This document shows, one piece after another, positions 35,661 through 44,638 of a DNA stretch of 64,000 nt. The DNA is from Blautia glucerasea. GTDB taxonomy: Bacteria > Bacillota > Clostridia > Lachnospirales > Lachnospiraceae. Numbering within the stretch: the first letter of the stretch is position 1; each line of letters opens with the position of its first letter. The notes below the pieces were generated by a model that searched no databases, had not been told where the DNA came from, and saw only the letters and a program-made list of their open reading frames with translations. A program made the translations under genes and the position numbers. The stretch lies in contig NZ_JAAITU010000015.1 of NCBI RefSeq assembly GCF_013304385.1, forward strand, positions 1 through 64,000, read 5' to 3'.

Positions 35661-35690
35661 GTTAGTGCTAAATGAAACGAGGATGATTAA

Positions 35691-36122
35691 GTGGGAAAAA
35701 TATTGCTGGTATCATTCGAGGGAGATGAGGAAGAGTTGGTAAATTCTGTTATTTCCGTGTTAGATTCCGGCAGAGAAAAATTCCTTTTTCAGGAAATACA
35801 ACTTCAATCGAAAATAAGGCATAAGGGTATAGCGATTGATTTGAAACGGAGGGAAGTTGTTCGTGATAATAGAAAAATAGAATTAACTTACACCGAGTTT
35901 GAAATCCTGCAGTTATTAGCACAAAATCCAGGAAGGGTATTTAGTAAGGAGCAGATTTATGATGTAGTCTGGAAAGAAGCCTATTCTGGCGATTACAATA
36001 TTGTCATGAGTCATATCAGCCATATTCGTGAGAAGATAGAAGATGATCCGGGCAACCCGGTATATATTCAAACCGTCTGGGGTGTAGGATACAAGTTTAA
36101 TGAGAGGGCAGGCAGCGAGTAA
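35691..36122 (+). CDS. Stand-alone OmpR-type winged-helix protein
   Basis: A 143-residue protein whose C-terminal about 95 residues form a Trans_Reg_C winged helix (LTYTEFEILQLLAQNPGRVFSKEQIYDVVW, then VMSHISHIREKI and IQTVWGVGYKF). The N-terminal part is too short for a full receiver domain and shows no phospho-acceptor Asp pattern. GTG start. It is probably in the same transcript as the BlaI/BlaR1-like pair, 30 bases behind it, suggesting control of the same targets. Confidence 0.8.
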   Translation: MGKILLVSFEGDEEELVNSVISVLDSGREKFLFQEIQLQSKIRHKGIAIDLKRREVVRDNRKIELTYTEFEILQLLAQNPGRVFSKEQIYDVVWKEAYSGDYNIVMSHISHIREKIEDDPGNPVYIQTVWGVGYKFNERAGSE

Positions 36123-36139
36123 ATTCGCTGCCTTTCCTT
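36111..36139 (+). terminator. Terminator after the winged-helix gene
   Basis: GGCAGCGA (36111-36118) pairs with TCGCTGCC (36125-36132), followed by TTTCCTTT. The stem overlaps the stop codon region. Confidence 0.75.
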
Positions 36140-36152
36140 TACAGGGATGGAT

Positions 36153-37196
36153 TCAGATTTCGCTGAGTTTTAAGATAATATTGCTCTGCTGATACAACCA
36201 GTCTGTGAATTCTGTCGGACTGGTTGCTCCTGCCTTTACAGCTTTCTTACGCTGCAGAGCTTCTTTCTTAAAAAGGTCAAACGCATTTTTCATTTCTTCC
36301 AGGCGTTCAATCGGAAAATTAGCAGTTTTTTGGGATTTATTGATTTTATTACGCCAATTCTGGCATTCATTTTTATAAAGCAGATCATAGTTGTTTTCTC
36401 TGGCTCGTTCATCAAACTCCCTTTTGTTTTGAAGTGCCTGTGCTTTACGGCACTTATCACTGCACAGTTCATAACGCTGGCTTTTTGCCAGAAAATATTT
36501 TCCACAGACTTTGCACTGACGGAAACAAAGGCCCCAGTCATTCAGTCGATTCAAGTAATAAGTGATAAGCGGATAAAAAGAGCTGTAGGCAGCTACACAT
36601 TCTGTTCTGCGCCTATTATCCGGAAACCAAAGCTCAAGTCGGGTAATTTCAGCAGGAATATTGCGGAAATAAAGACTGCCAGTATGAAAACGTTCAGGTT
36701 TTCCAGTATCAGAATTAAAATTCATGACATTTTCTGTTTGGAATGCCTGAGTCAAAATTTGCATTTTTTCTATAAAATGATCACAGGCAGTATTACGGTC
36801 ACGATATTCCCTTGTAACAAGATATTCATTCCAAATACGGAATGCAGCATATATTCTCACCGGATCGTCGGTGAGATATTTTTTTGCCAGAAAATCAGCA
36901 GAGGTCTGTTCCAGTGCAGGCTGTTTCCAACGGTTAGTGTGCAATGCATCACGTAGAGGAGCGAGTCCATATATATTCCAGTTCTTCTCTTTATCATATT
37001 CAAAATTTATCAGAAAACGTCCGAGAGGGCGCGTTATATCATGCATGACATCGTTATCTTTATTTCCGTCCAGTCGAAAACGGATTTGCTGTTCTGTTCC
37101 GATTAAAATTCGCTCCTTCATTTTGTCTCTATCCAATGCCAGAACGAAGAGGATGTGGTCGTAGCAAGGTTCTTGCCTTATAAATTGATAAGCCAT
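36153..37196 (-). CDS. DUF6076-type protein with a treble-clef zinc motif
   Basis: A 347-residue cytoplasmic protein, the only minus-strand gene of the element. Residues of about 235-262 contain CKVCGKYFLAKSQRYELC...C, a CGNR-like zinc-finger arrangement suggestive of nucleic acid binding. The remainder is helical. The DUF6076 assignment is from memory of similar mobile-element proteins and should be checked. A promoter lies 60-90 bases upstream. Transcribed against the flow of the element, it may be an element-maintenance or regulatory gene; no function is known to me. Confidence 0.65.
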   Translation of the reverse strand: MAYQFIRQEPCYDHILFVLALDRDKMKERILIGTEQQIRFRLDGNKDNDVMHDITRPLGRFLINFEYDKEKNWNIYGLAPLRDALHTNRWKQPALEQTSADFLAKKYLTDDPVRIYAAFRIWNEYLVTREYRDRNTACDHFIEKMQILTQAFQTENVMNFNSDTGKPERFHTGSLYFRNIPAEITRLELWFPDNRRRTECVAAYSSFYPLITYYLNRLNDWGLCFRQCKVCGKYFLAKSQRYELCSDKCRKAQALQNKREFDERARENNYDLLYKNECQNWRNKINKSQKTANFPIERLEEMKNAFDLFKKEALQRKKAVKAGATSPTEFTDWLYQQSNIILKLSEI

Positions 37197-37253
37197 TTCT
37201 ATTTGCTCCTGTTTTATATGGTAATTTTAAAAAATATAATATTAGTTACATTT

Positions 37254-37282
37254 ATGGTATCGCGAAAGTATTGAAAAGTCAA
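37254..37282 (-). promoter_or_regulatory. Promoter of the DUF6076-type gene
   Basis: Minus-strand TTGACT (37282-37277) and TACCAT (37259-37254), 17-bp spacer. The gene-free stretch 37197-37512 otherwise holds only the leader of the HTH gene. Confidence 0.6.
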
Positions 37283-37512
37283 GATAAGATTGATAAGATA
37301 CGATTGCATGGTAATTTCGTACTATGCAGTGTACTTTGACAACTTTATGACCGTCTAACCTGAGATAAACCGCCATGATCTTCGATAAAAGAAGTGAGCG
37401 CATCCGAATGGATGACGTGTTGTATGCCTTGACAGCAGTATGACTCAGGAAACAGGAAAGATAAAACGGCAATGAGAAGCTAAAAAAATGAGATCAAAAA
37501 TGGAGGAACAAC

Positions 37513-37737
37513 ATGAGTGAAAATAAGAGATTAAACAATTATGATGAACTGCCTCTTGTACTGGATGTGGCTGATATTCAGCGGATTATGGGGATTTCCA
37601 GAGTAACGGCTTATGAACTGGTTCATACACCCGGTTTTCCGGCATTTCGAAGCGGCAGATTAATTAAGGTTAGTAAAATTGCTTTTTTCGAATGGATGGC
37701 AAAGGGAAATGGAAAGGTGCCGGAAAATAGTCACTAA
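37513..37737 (+). CDS. Excisionase-like helix-turn-helix protein
   Basis: A 74-residue MerR/excisionase-type HTH: LVLDVADIQRIMGISRVTAYELVHTPGFPAFRSGRLIKVSKIAFFEWM. Proteins of this kind bind near attachment sites or relaxase genes of mobile elements. GGAGG precedes the ATG. It lies ahead of the relaxase, so it may control mobilisation or act as an Xis-like factor for the recombinase; which of the two cannot be told from sequence. Confidence 0.85.
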   Translation: MSENKRLNNYDELPLVLDVADIQRIMGISRVTAYELVHTPGFPAFRSGRLIKVSKIAFFEWMAKGNGKVPENSH

Positions 37738-37918
37738 ATCTGGAGCAGAGCGGAGAGCGCAGTCTTTTGTGCAGGTTAAGGGCGGCAGCCATTGCCCAGT
37801 GAGTTGATGCGTGCGTCTACTCGTACTGGGTATTATCTGACGCAAAATCACGCAGGTTTGCAGCTTCGCCGCTTTATTCAATTTAGAAAAAATGCAAAAA
37901 AGGAGGGAAAGAAAATTA

Positions 37919-39157
37919 TTGAAAGCAACAAGACACAACGGACGCTCCGGGAAAAATGGCACTTACAATCCCAGGCATAATGATCGCCGTTTCGATTTGG
38001 AAAACAGTGAACATATTGATGCTGGAAGAGTCAGAAAAAATATTTACTGGGACTGTTACCGTGGCTATACCACAATGCAGAGCAGGGAAGAAGATTCTCA
38101 GGATATCAGTTTTGAGAAGATTGAATGTACTTTTTATCAGGAACATTATGGAATGCATATAGAAGCGCAGAATGAAAGAAATGCAAGAACCCGTCATACA
38201 GAGCGTAACCGATCTGTGGAAGATTTACTAAAAAACAATAAAACCTGTCCAGAGGAAACTATTTTTCAAATAGGAACAGTAGAAGAATCTGTTTCCTATG
38301 AAATATTGCTTGCGGTCGTACAGGACTTTACAAAGCAGTTTACAAATCGGTTCGGTTCTCATGTACATATTCTGGACTGGGCACTGCACTTGGATGAGGG
38401 AACACCGCACATCCATGAACGTCATGTATTTGATTGTGAGAATAAGTACGGGGAAATCTGTCCTCAGCAGGAAAAAGCACTGGAAGAATTAGGGATTCCA
38501 CTTCCAAAACCGGATAAACCCAAAGGCCGCAATAATAATCGAAAGCAGACTTTTGATGCTATTTGCCGGATAATGCTTTTTGATATAACCCGAAAATACG
38601 GGTTGCATCTGGAAGAAGAACCGTCTTATGGAGGGCGTGACTATCTTGAAAAACAGGATTATATTCTGTTTAAGCAAAAGGAACAGATGAAAAACCAGAC
38701 GGAAATACTGGATAGACTTACTTTGAAAATTGAGGATGTGGAAGCTCTGATCGATGAAGTTTCAGATATTGCTTACGACAAAGCTGTGGAGGTTGTGACG
38801 GATGAGGTCAGAGTGGAAACCCATAAAGAAGACATTCGTCTGGTAGAACAGTCAAAGGCGTGGGTGCTTTCCCCTGAGCGCAAGGCTTCCCAAAAAGAAA
38901 GGACTTATGCTGCAAGCCGATTGGATGGAGTAATTACCAAAATTACAAAAGCTATGCAGACAGCAGTTAAAACAATTCAGACCACGCTGATAAAACCAGA
39001 AGTCAAAAAGGCGAATACCGAGCAGATTAAGAAAAAAGCCAGAAGTTCCATTCTGGATAGGCTGACAAAAGCGAAAATTACTGCGGAACAGGAGAACCGG
39101 GAGCGATGGGAACACGAAGGAAGAATTAAATTAGGAAGAAACGATATGGAGTTGTGA
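37919..39157 (+). CDS. MobV-like relaxase
   Basis: A protein of about 412 residues. The histidine motif HLDEGTPHIHERHVFD matches the HxDExxPHxH motif of Pre/MobV relaxases, which nick DNA at an origin of transfer. The basic N-terminus reads KATRHNGRSGKNG followed by YNPRHNDRRFD. The TTG at 37919 gives that N-terminus and lies 11 bases after GGAGGG; an ATG at 37892 would precede the ribosome site. A long coiled-coil and basic C-terminus follows. There are no transfer genes, so mobilisation would need a helper. Confidence 0.75.
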   Translation: MKATRHNGRSGKNGTYNPRHNDRRFDLENSEHIDAGRVRKNIYWDCYRGYTTMQSREEDSQDISFEKIECTFYQEHYGMHIEAQNERNARTRHTERNRSVEDLLKNNKTCPEETIFQIGTVEESVSYEILLAVVQDFTKQFTNRFGSHVHILDWALHLDEGTPHIHERHVFDCENKYGEICPQQEKALEELGIPLPKPDKPKGRNNNRKQTFDAICRIMLFDITRKYGLHLEEEPSYGGRDYLEKQDYILFKQKEQMKNQTEILDRLTLKIEDVEALIDEVSDIAYDKAVEVVTDEVRVETHKEDIRLVEQSKAWVLSPERKASQKERTYAASRLDGVITKITKAMQTAVKTIQTTLIKPEVKKANTEQIKKKARSSILDRLTKAKITAEQENRERWEHEGRIKLGRNDMEL

Positions 39158-39178
39158 TGTAAAGGAAAGAGGAAAAGG

Positions 39179-39883
39179 ATGAATATATTTGAAGCAGTTA
39201 AACAGTCTGTGACTACCCGGCAGGCTGCAGAATACTATGGAATACGGGTAAACAGGAACGGAATGGCGGTCTGCCCGTTTCACCGTGACAAGAATCCGAG
39301 CATGAAAGTGGACAGGCGTTTTCATTGTTTCGGATGTCAGGCAGATGGGGATGTGATTGATTTTACGGCACACTTGTACAATTTAAAACCGAAAGAGGCG
39401 GCAGAGAAACTGGTAAGGGATTTTTCTGTATATTATGAGAACATGGGGCACAGCCCGCCACAGAGAAAACAAATCAAACGACAGCTAACACAGGAACAGA
39501 GGTATCTGCAGGCAGAAAATAGATATTTCCGTGCATTGGTAGATTACCTGCATTTGTTGAAACAGTGGAAAGAAGAGTATTCGCCGAAACAGATGGAAGA
39601 TGTCTGGCATCCGTTGTTTATGGAGGCATTGGAAAAAATATCAGAAATAGAGTACCTGCTGGATATATTATTATCAGGCACATTAGAAGAACGAGTTGCC
39701 GTAGTGGTAGCTCATGGGAAGGAGGTGACAGCGATTGAACAGAGAATTTCGGACTTTAACGCCACAGACACGACAGGAATTGTGCGAAGTAATGGATATA
39801 ATGGAAGCGGAGTTGACAGTAGAGGAAATCAGAGAACAACTGGAAATAACACAGAAGGGTGCTGTGAAAAACAATCGGCATAA
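39179..39883 (+). CDS. CHC2 zinc-finger (DNA primase-like) protein
   Basis: A 234-residue protein with an N-terminal primase-type CHC2 zinc finger: AVCPFHRDKNPSMKVDRRFHCFGCQADGDVIDF. No TOPRIM catalytic domain follows, only helices. Such truncated primase proteins pair with VapE-like ATPases in integrative elements and probably support element replication. Its last 149 bases overlap the next gene in another frame, so the C-terminal 50 residues are constrained by that overlap. Confidence 0.85.
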   Translation: MNIFEAVKQSVTTRQAAEYYGIRVNRNGMAVCPFHRDKNPSMKVDRRFHCFGCQADGDVIDFTAHLYNLKPKEAAEKLVRDFSVYYENMGHSPPQRKQIKRQLTQEQRYLQAENRYFRALVDYLHLLKQWKEEYSPKQMEDVWHPLFMEALEKISEIEYLLDILLSGTLEERVAVVVAHGKEVTAIEQRISDFNATDTTGIVRSNGYNGSGVDSRGNQRTTGNNTEGCCEKQSA

Positions 39884-41141
39884 CTGTAAGCTAATTTTAG
39901 AACATGATTCTCTGCTAAAAGGTGTATTCCGGTATAATATTTTGACTGAGCAGACAGACCTTGTAAAACCTGTGTGGTGGGAACGGATAAGCCCGGCATT
40001 CACAGATATGGATTTGAACTATATTATGCTTTATCTGGAAGAAACGTATGGTTTGACGATGGATAAGGTTGTGCAGAAAAGTATTGTCCATCAGGCAGAT
40101 CGGAACAAATATCATCCTGTCCGGAATTATCTGAATAGTCTGCAATGGGATGGACAGGAGCGTATCCGCTATGTGCTGCATCATTTCTTGGGCGCACCTG
40201 TGGATGAGTTGACGTATGAAAGTATGAAAATGTTTTTGCTGGGAGCTATTGCCCGTGCGTTCCGCCCTGGAATTAAGTTTGAATATATGCTCTGTCTGGT
40301 CGGTGGTCAGGGCGTAGGAAAATCTACATTTTTTCGATTCATGGCAGTAAAGGACGACTGGTTCACCGATGACATCGGCAAATTGGATTCGGAAAAAGTT
40401 TATTGTCAGCTTCGTGGTCATTGGATGATTGAAATGTCTGAAATGGTCGCAACGGCACGCTCTAAGAGTATTGAGGAAACAAAGAGCTTTCTGAGCAGGC
40501 AGAAAGAGACTTATCGGGATTCTTATGCAGTATATGCTCTTGATCGTCCGAGGCAATGTGTATTTGGAGGAACATCCAATATAAAGCGATTCCTGCCTTT
40601 TGACCGTACCGGAAATCGAAGATTCGTTCCAGTTCAGACGAACCGGGCAGAGATGGAGGTTCATATCCTCGAAAATGAGAAGGAATCCAGACAGTATATT
40701 GATCAGGTGTGGGCGGAAGCAATGATGTTGTACCGTAATGGGAATTTTAAATTGGCGTTTTCAAAGGAAACAGAAGCACAGCTTGATAAATTGCGGCAGG
40801 AGTTCATGGCGGATGATACGGAAGCCGGAATGATACAGGCATGGCTGGATGAACATGAGGATAGGAAAGTCTGTTCATTGATGCTGTTTAAGGAGGCACT
40901 GGACAATCCTTATATAAAGCCGAAGAAGGCGGAGACAGACCGCATCTGTGAAATTATGAATACAAGCATTGTGGGTTGGAAACAGGGTACGATGACAAGA
41001 TTCAAGGATTACGGTACACAGCGTTCGTGGGTATGTGTAAACGAAAACTGTAAACGAGATGCAAAAGACTTAAAAAATGAAAATGACTGGTACCCGGTTA
41101 CTGAGGAGAAAGCCCGGCAGATGGAGTTACCCTTCCGGTAA
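39735..41141 (+). CDS. VapE-like P-loop ATPase
   Basis: A 468-residue protein of the virulence-associated E family, replication-type helicase/ATPases of phage satellites and integrative elements. Walker A is GGQGVGKST within YMLCLVGGQGVGKSTFFRF. ALRAF-like AIARAFRPG and a later GGTSNIKRFLPFDRTGNRRF sensor/arginine region are present. TTG start at 39735, 10 bases after GGAGG, inside the CHC2 gene. It likely initiates or assists replication of the excised element. Confidence 0.85.
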   Translation: MNREFRTLTPQTRQELCEVMDIMEAELTVEEIREQLEITQKGAVKNNRHNCKLILEHDSLLKGVFRYNILTEQTDLVKPVWWERISPAFTDMDLNYIMLYLEETYGLTMDKVVQKSIVHQADRNKYHPVRNYLNSLQWDGQERIRYVLHHFLGAPVDELTYESMKMFLLGAIARAFRPGIKFEYMLCLVGGQGVGKSTFFRFMAVKDDWFTDDIGKLDSEKVYCQLRGHWMIEMSEMVATARSKSIEETKSFLSRQKETYRDSYAVYALDRPRQCVFGGTSNIKRFLPFDRTGNRRFVPVQTNRAEMEVHILENEKESRQYIDQVWAEAMMLYRNGNFKLAFSKETEAQLDKLRQEFMADDTEAGMIQAWLDEHEDRKVCSLMLFKEALDNPYIKPKKAETDRICEIMNTSIVGWKQGTMTRFKDYGTQRSWVCVNENCKRDAKDLKNENDWYPVTEEKARQMELPFR

Positions 41142-41448
41142 AAAGCCAGTCAGGTTTACGGTAGTTGGCGTGTAGTTTACGCTTTTATCTATGGTTATTG
41201 CTTTGAGTCGTAGAATTTGTAAACAGTAAACAGATATATAAGAGTAATTTGGTATTGAGGAAAGAAAACTGAAAAAACAAAAAGAATTAGATTTTTTGGA
41301 GCTTGTTTACAGCAGTGGTTTACAACAGGGATGCCCCTTTGACCGGCATCTATTTAAGTTGAACAGGAATGACATTTGGTAGGACTATTTGAAAAAATAT
41401 TTTCATAGTTATGGACAAGGATATACGGGAGGAGGTGGAAATTCCGCT

Positions 41449-41625
41449 ATGAAAAAGAGAAAACTTAATTATCGATTCCATAATCCAAACACAGCGGAAG
41501 TAACCGCCGACTATCTGTTAAAGATATTGATTGAAGCAAATGCAAGTAAGGTGGAACAGGCAATACAAGAAGCAGCGGATGAGCTTCCCAATGAACCAAA
41601 ACATGATGGAGGGTGTCCTGCGTAG
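41449..41625 (+). CDS. Small conserved element protein
   Basis: A 58-residue protein, MKKRKLNYRFHNPNTAEVTA and on to NEPKHDGGCPA, with GGAGGAGG ahead of the ATG at 41449. An upstream TTG at 41389 is open in frame but lacks a ribosome site. Function unknown; small proteins like this recur in Lachnospiraceae integrative elements. The 300 bases before it (41142-41448) show no other gene. Confidence 0.65.
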   Translation: MKKRKLNYRFHNPNTAEVTADYLLKILIEANASKVEQAIQEAADELPNEPKHDGGCPA

Positions 41626-41753
41626 CGCGTGGGATGCCTTTTATTTTTTTGCTATTGCTTGTGTTCTGTCTGAAAATCAGTTAAAATTAGTTCTAGAAAG
41701 TCATAGATTAGTCATAGAATTTAGTCATAGAAAATTTTGAAAGGCGGAAGAAT

Positions 41754-43427
41754 ATGATATATACGGATAGCCAATTAAAAGAAAAGATTGTTCGCATGAT
41801 AGAATCTTTTGAAAATGAAGTTGTAGAATTTAAAGAAGCACGCACAAATTATTCGTTTAATGACATTGGTAAATATTTTTCTGCACTTAGCAATGAAGCA
41901 AATCTTCGGGGATTACAGGAGGCGTGGCTGATTTTCGGAATTTCGGATGATAAACGATATGTAGGAACGGAATTTCGGAAACAGGGAAGTCTGCAAAGTT
42001 TGAAAAAGGAAATCGTAAATGGAACCAATGAACGATTGACATTTCTGGAGATATACGAACTGACAATGGAAAAATGTCGAGTGATAGCATTTCAAATTCC
42101 TCCAGCTATTAGGGGGATTCCGACAACATGGCAAGGGGCAGCGTATGCCAGAGAGCATGAATCTATATCACCGCTTCCGATGAATAAAGTAGATCTACTT
42201 AGAAGTCAAATAGGAATGGATTGGTCAAAAGAAATTGTAGAAGATGCAACGATAGAAGACTTGGATGAAGAAGCGATTAAAAGAGCAAGAGAACTTTTCT
42301 CAAAACGTCAGAGTGATCGAAAAAAAGCACAGGAAGTTTTAAAGAAACTGTCTGATATTGAGGTTTTAAATAAAGCTGGTATTACAATAAAAGGAAAAAT
42401 CACCAGAACGGCATTATTGTTATTAGGAAAAAGTGAGGCTAAATATTTCTTTGATGGCTTTATTCCTAGAATTACCTGGACACTTTATAATGCAGATAAT
42501 TCGGTAAAAGCTTATGAACATTTTGATATACCGATGTTAATGGCAGTGGATAAGGTATATTCCAGGATCAGAAATGTAAAGTATCGTTATATTGCCGGAC
42601 AGCAGACTTTGTTTCCGGATGAAGTAGATCAATATGAACCAGAGCTGATCAAAGAGATTATTAATAACTGTATTGCTCATCAGGACTATCGCTTGCGTGG
42701 AAAAATCAACGTAGAGGAATTTGAGGACAGACTGGTATTTATCAATGAGGGGGCTTTTATACCAGAAACTATTGAACAAGCACTGGAACCGGGATATAAA
42801 CCACCGTATTATCGAAATGTGTTTTTGTGTAACGCAATGGTAAATCTGTATATGATTGATACAAATTCAATGGGAATACCAATGATGTATCAGATACAGC
42901 GTGATAAATGCTTCCCATTGCCGACATATGATTTGAACACAATTAATAGAGTTACAGTGACTGTGTACGGAAAGATATTGGATAAGAATTATACTCAGCT
43001 TTTATATTCCAATGAAGATTTAGATATGAGAACTGTATTTTTGTTGGATAAAGTTCAGAAACAGGAAGTAGTTTCTAAAGAAAGCTTTAAGGATTTGAAG
43101 AAAAAAGGTCTTGTGGAAGGACGTTATCCTAATGTTTTTGTATCTTTCAAGGTGGCAGATATTGTCGGACAGAAAGCTGCTTATGTTCGAAATAAAGGGT
43201 TAGATGATGATATTTGCAAGCAGTTAATTATAAAAGCACTTCAGTCAATGGGAGAAGCCAGCAAAAAAGATTTGATGGAAGTTTTAGAGAAGGCTTTGCC
43301 GGAGGTGCTGAGTGAGGAACAGAAATCAAAGAAGGTTTCAAATTTGCTACAAGTATTAAAGAAAGATGGGATAATTGAAGTTAGTGGTGGGAATAGATAT
43401 TCCAAATGGTTTGTAAAAAACAAATAG
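41754..43427 (+). CDS. AlbA_2/Schlafen-type protein with HATPase_c_4 domain
   Basis: A 557-residue protein. The N-terminal AlbA_2 domain has FENEVVEFKEARTNYSFNDIGKYFSAL and WLIFGISDDKRYVG. The middle domain has ELIKEIINNCIAHQDYRLRGKINVEEF and EDRLVFINEGAF, the GHKL-like 'AAA_4' arrangement. A winged-helix C-terminus ends in KKDGIIEVSGGNRYSKWF. Relatives are called ATP-dependent helicase-like or RNA-binding regulators and are frequent in defence islands. It is followed after 39 bases by two AT-rich unknown genes. The role is unproven. Confidence 0.8.
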   Translation: MIYTDSQLKEKIVRMIESFENEVVEFKEARTNYSFNDIGKYFSALSNEANLRGLQEAWLIFGISDDKRYVGTEFRKQGSLQSLKKEIVNGTNERLTFLEIYELTMEKCRVIAFQIPPAIRGIPTTWQGAAYAREHESISPLPMNKVDLLRSQIGMDWSKEIVEDATIEDLDEEAIKRARELFSKRQSDRKKAQEVLKKLSDIEVLNKAGITIKGKITRTALLLLGKSEAKYFFDGFIPRITWTLYNADNSVKAYEHFDIPMLMAVDKVYSRIRNVKYRYIAGQQTLFPDEVDQYEPELIKEIINNCIAHQDYRLRGKINVEEFEDRLVFINEGAFIPETIEQALEPGYKPPYYRNVFLCNAMVNLYMIDTNSMGIPMMYQIQRDKCFPLPTYDLNTINRVTVTVYGKILDKNYTQLLYSNEDLDMRTVFLLDKVQKQEVVSKESFKDLKKKGLVEGRYPNVFVSFKVADIVGQKAAYVRNKGLDDDICKQLIIKALQSMGEASKKDLMEVLEKALPEVLSEEQKSKKVSNLLQVLKKDGIIEVSGGNRYSKWFVKNK

Positions 43428-43466
43428 TCAAAAAGATTCATAATGTTAAGGAAGGGAGACACATAG

Positions 43467-44636
43467 ATGAAAATTTTAGATTTAGTAGATGATGTAAGAA
43501 GTGGCTGTAAGTCTGTTTTAACAACGATGACATTAGAAGAATATAAGAAATTGTCATTTTTTGCGTTTAATAATAATGGAAACATTGATGGACAGCGAAG
43601 TGTTATAAAACGTTCTTCTACAGCGGCGAAAATTCGAAAGCGTATGGCGGATGATTTTAGAAAAGGAGCAATTTTTCCACAGGTAGTTTTGGGAGTGCTT
43701 TTTTCAACTGAGAATATGCAAAATTTGGATGAATCAAAATTTTACATGTTGTTAGAAAGTGTTAATGAGGGGCAGATTTCTATTATTGACGGTATGCAGA
43801 GGAGTAATATATACTTTGAAAATTATGAGGACAATAAACAACAAAAAATCCGTGTGGAATTTTGGTGTTCAGATGCAAGTACTAAATTATTATATCGAAT
43901 GCTTGTTTTAAATACAGGGCAGGTTCCGTGGAATACTCGCAGACAGTTAGAAGTGATTTTTGATGGAATAAGTAATAAAATTTCTGAAGAAATCAAAAAG
44001 ACAGATCCATTGCTTGATATTCAACTGAATATTTTAGCTGTTGATGAAATTAAACGACGTAAAGCGGGAATGTTTAAAAAATCATCACTTATTGAAATGT
44101 ATCTTGGATTTAATACAAGAAAAGTGAATGTTGATGTTAATGATGAACTGGCAGATGAATTTCAACGTTTTGATATGATGGAAGCAATTGATAGTGCAGT
44201 AAATTTTGAAATGTTTGTAGATACTTTTCGCAATCTGTGTAAGTTGGATTTTGCAGTAACGGCTACAAGTGAAACTGTTGAAGGTAAACAGTTTGCATCT
44301 GGACAAGATTTGTTCCGTAGTGATCCGGTATGTTTAGGTTTTGTGGTTTCATGTGCAGAGTATATTATGGGAAAAATGGGAGTTCAACGCAGTGATGAAG
44401 AAAAACGAAATAGAGCATTAGAATTGGATAATAAAATTGCAAAAGTAATAAAATGTATTGAAAGTAAACCAGAGACATATTTAAGTCTTGAAGTTTTGAA
44501 TGAAATTGTTGAAAAGTTACCAAGAACACGAATTGGTGATAGCTTAAGGCATTTATTTAAAAATGCTTTTAGCGAGTTAATTCGCTATGATAAACTTGAA
44601 GAGATTCCTTCTATGGAGACGTTTTGGAGAGAATAA
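43467..44636 (+). CDS. Unknown protein with a DGQHR/ParB-like motif
   Basis: A 389-residue protein, AT-rich in codon use compared with the chromosome. IDGMQRSNIYFENYED together with LLYRMLVLNTGQVPWNTRRQLE resembles the DGQ(H/Q)R segments of DUF262, DndB and ParB-like nuclease-superfamily proteins. An early NGNIDGQRSVIKRSSTAAKIRKRM is also present. I cannot assign it to a named family. It is tightly followed (2 bases) by the next gene, so the two probably act together. Confidence 0.6.
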   Translation: MKILDLVDDVRSGCKSVLTTMTLEEYKKLSFFAFNNNGNIDGQRSVIKRSSTAAKIRKRMADDFRKGAIFPQVVLGVLFSTENMQNLDESKFYMLLESVNEGQISIIDGMQRSNIYFENYEDNKQQKIRVEFWCSDASTKLLYRMLVLNTGQVPWNTRRQLEVIFDGISNKISEEIKKTDPLLDIQLNILAVDEIKRRKAGMFKKSSLIEMYLGFNTRKVNVDVNDELADEFQRFDMMEAIDSAVNFEMFVDTFRNLCKLDFAVTATSETVEGKQFASGQDLFRSDPVCLGFVVSCAEYIMGKMGVQRSDEEKRNRALELDNKIAKVIKCIESKPETYLSLEVLNEIVEKLPRTRIGDSLRHLFKNAFSELIRYDKLEEIPSMETFWRE

Positions 44637-44638
44637 GT

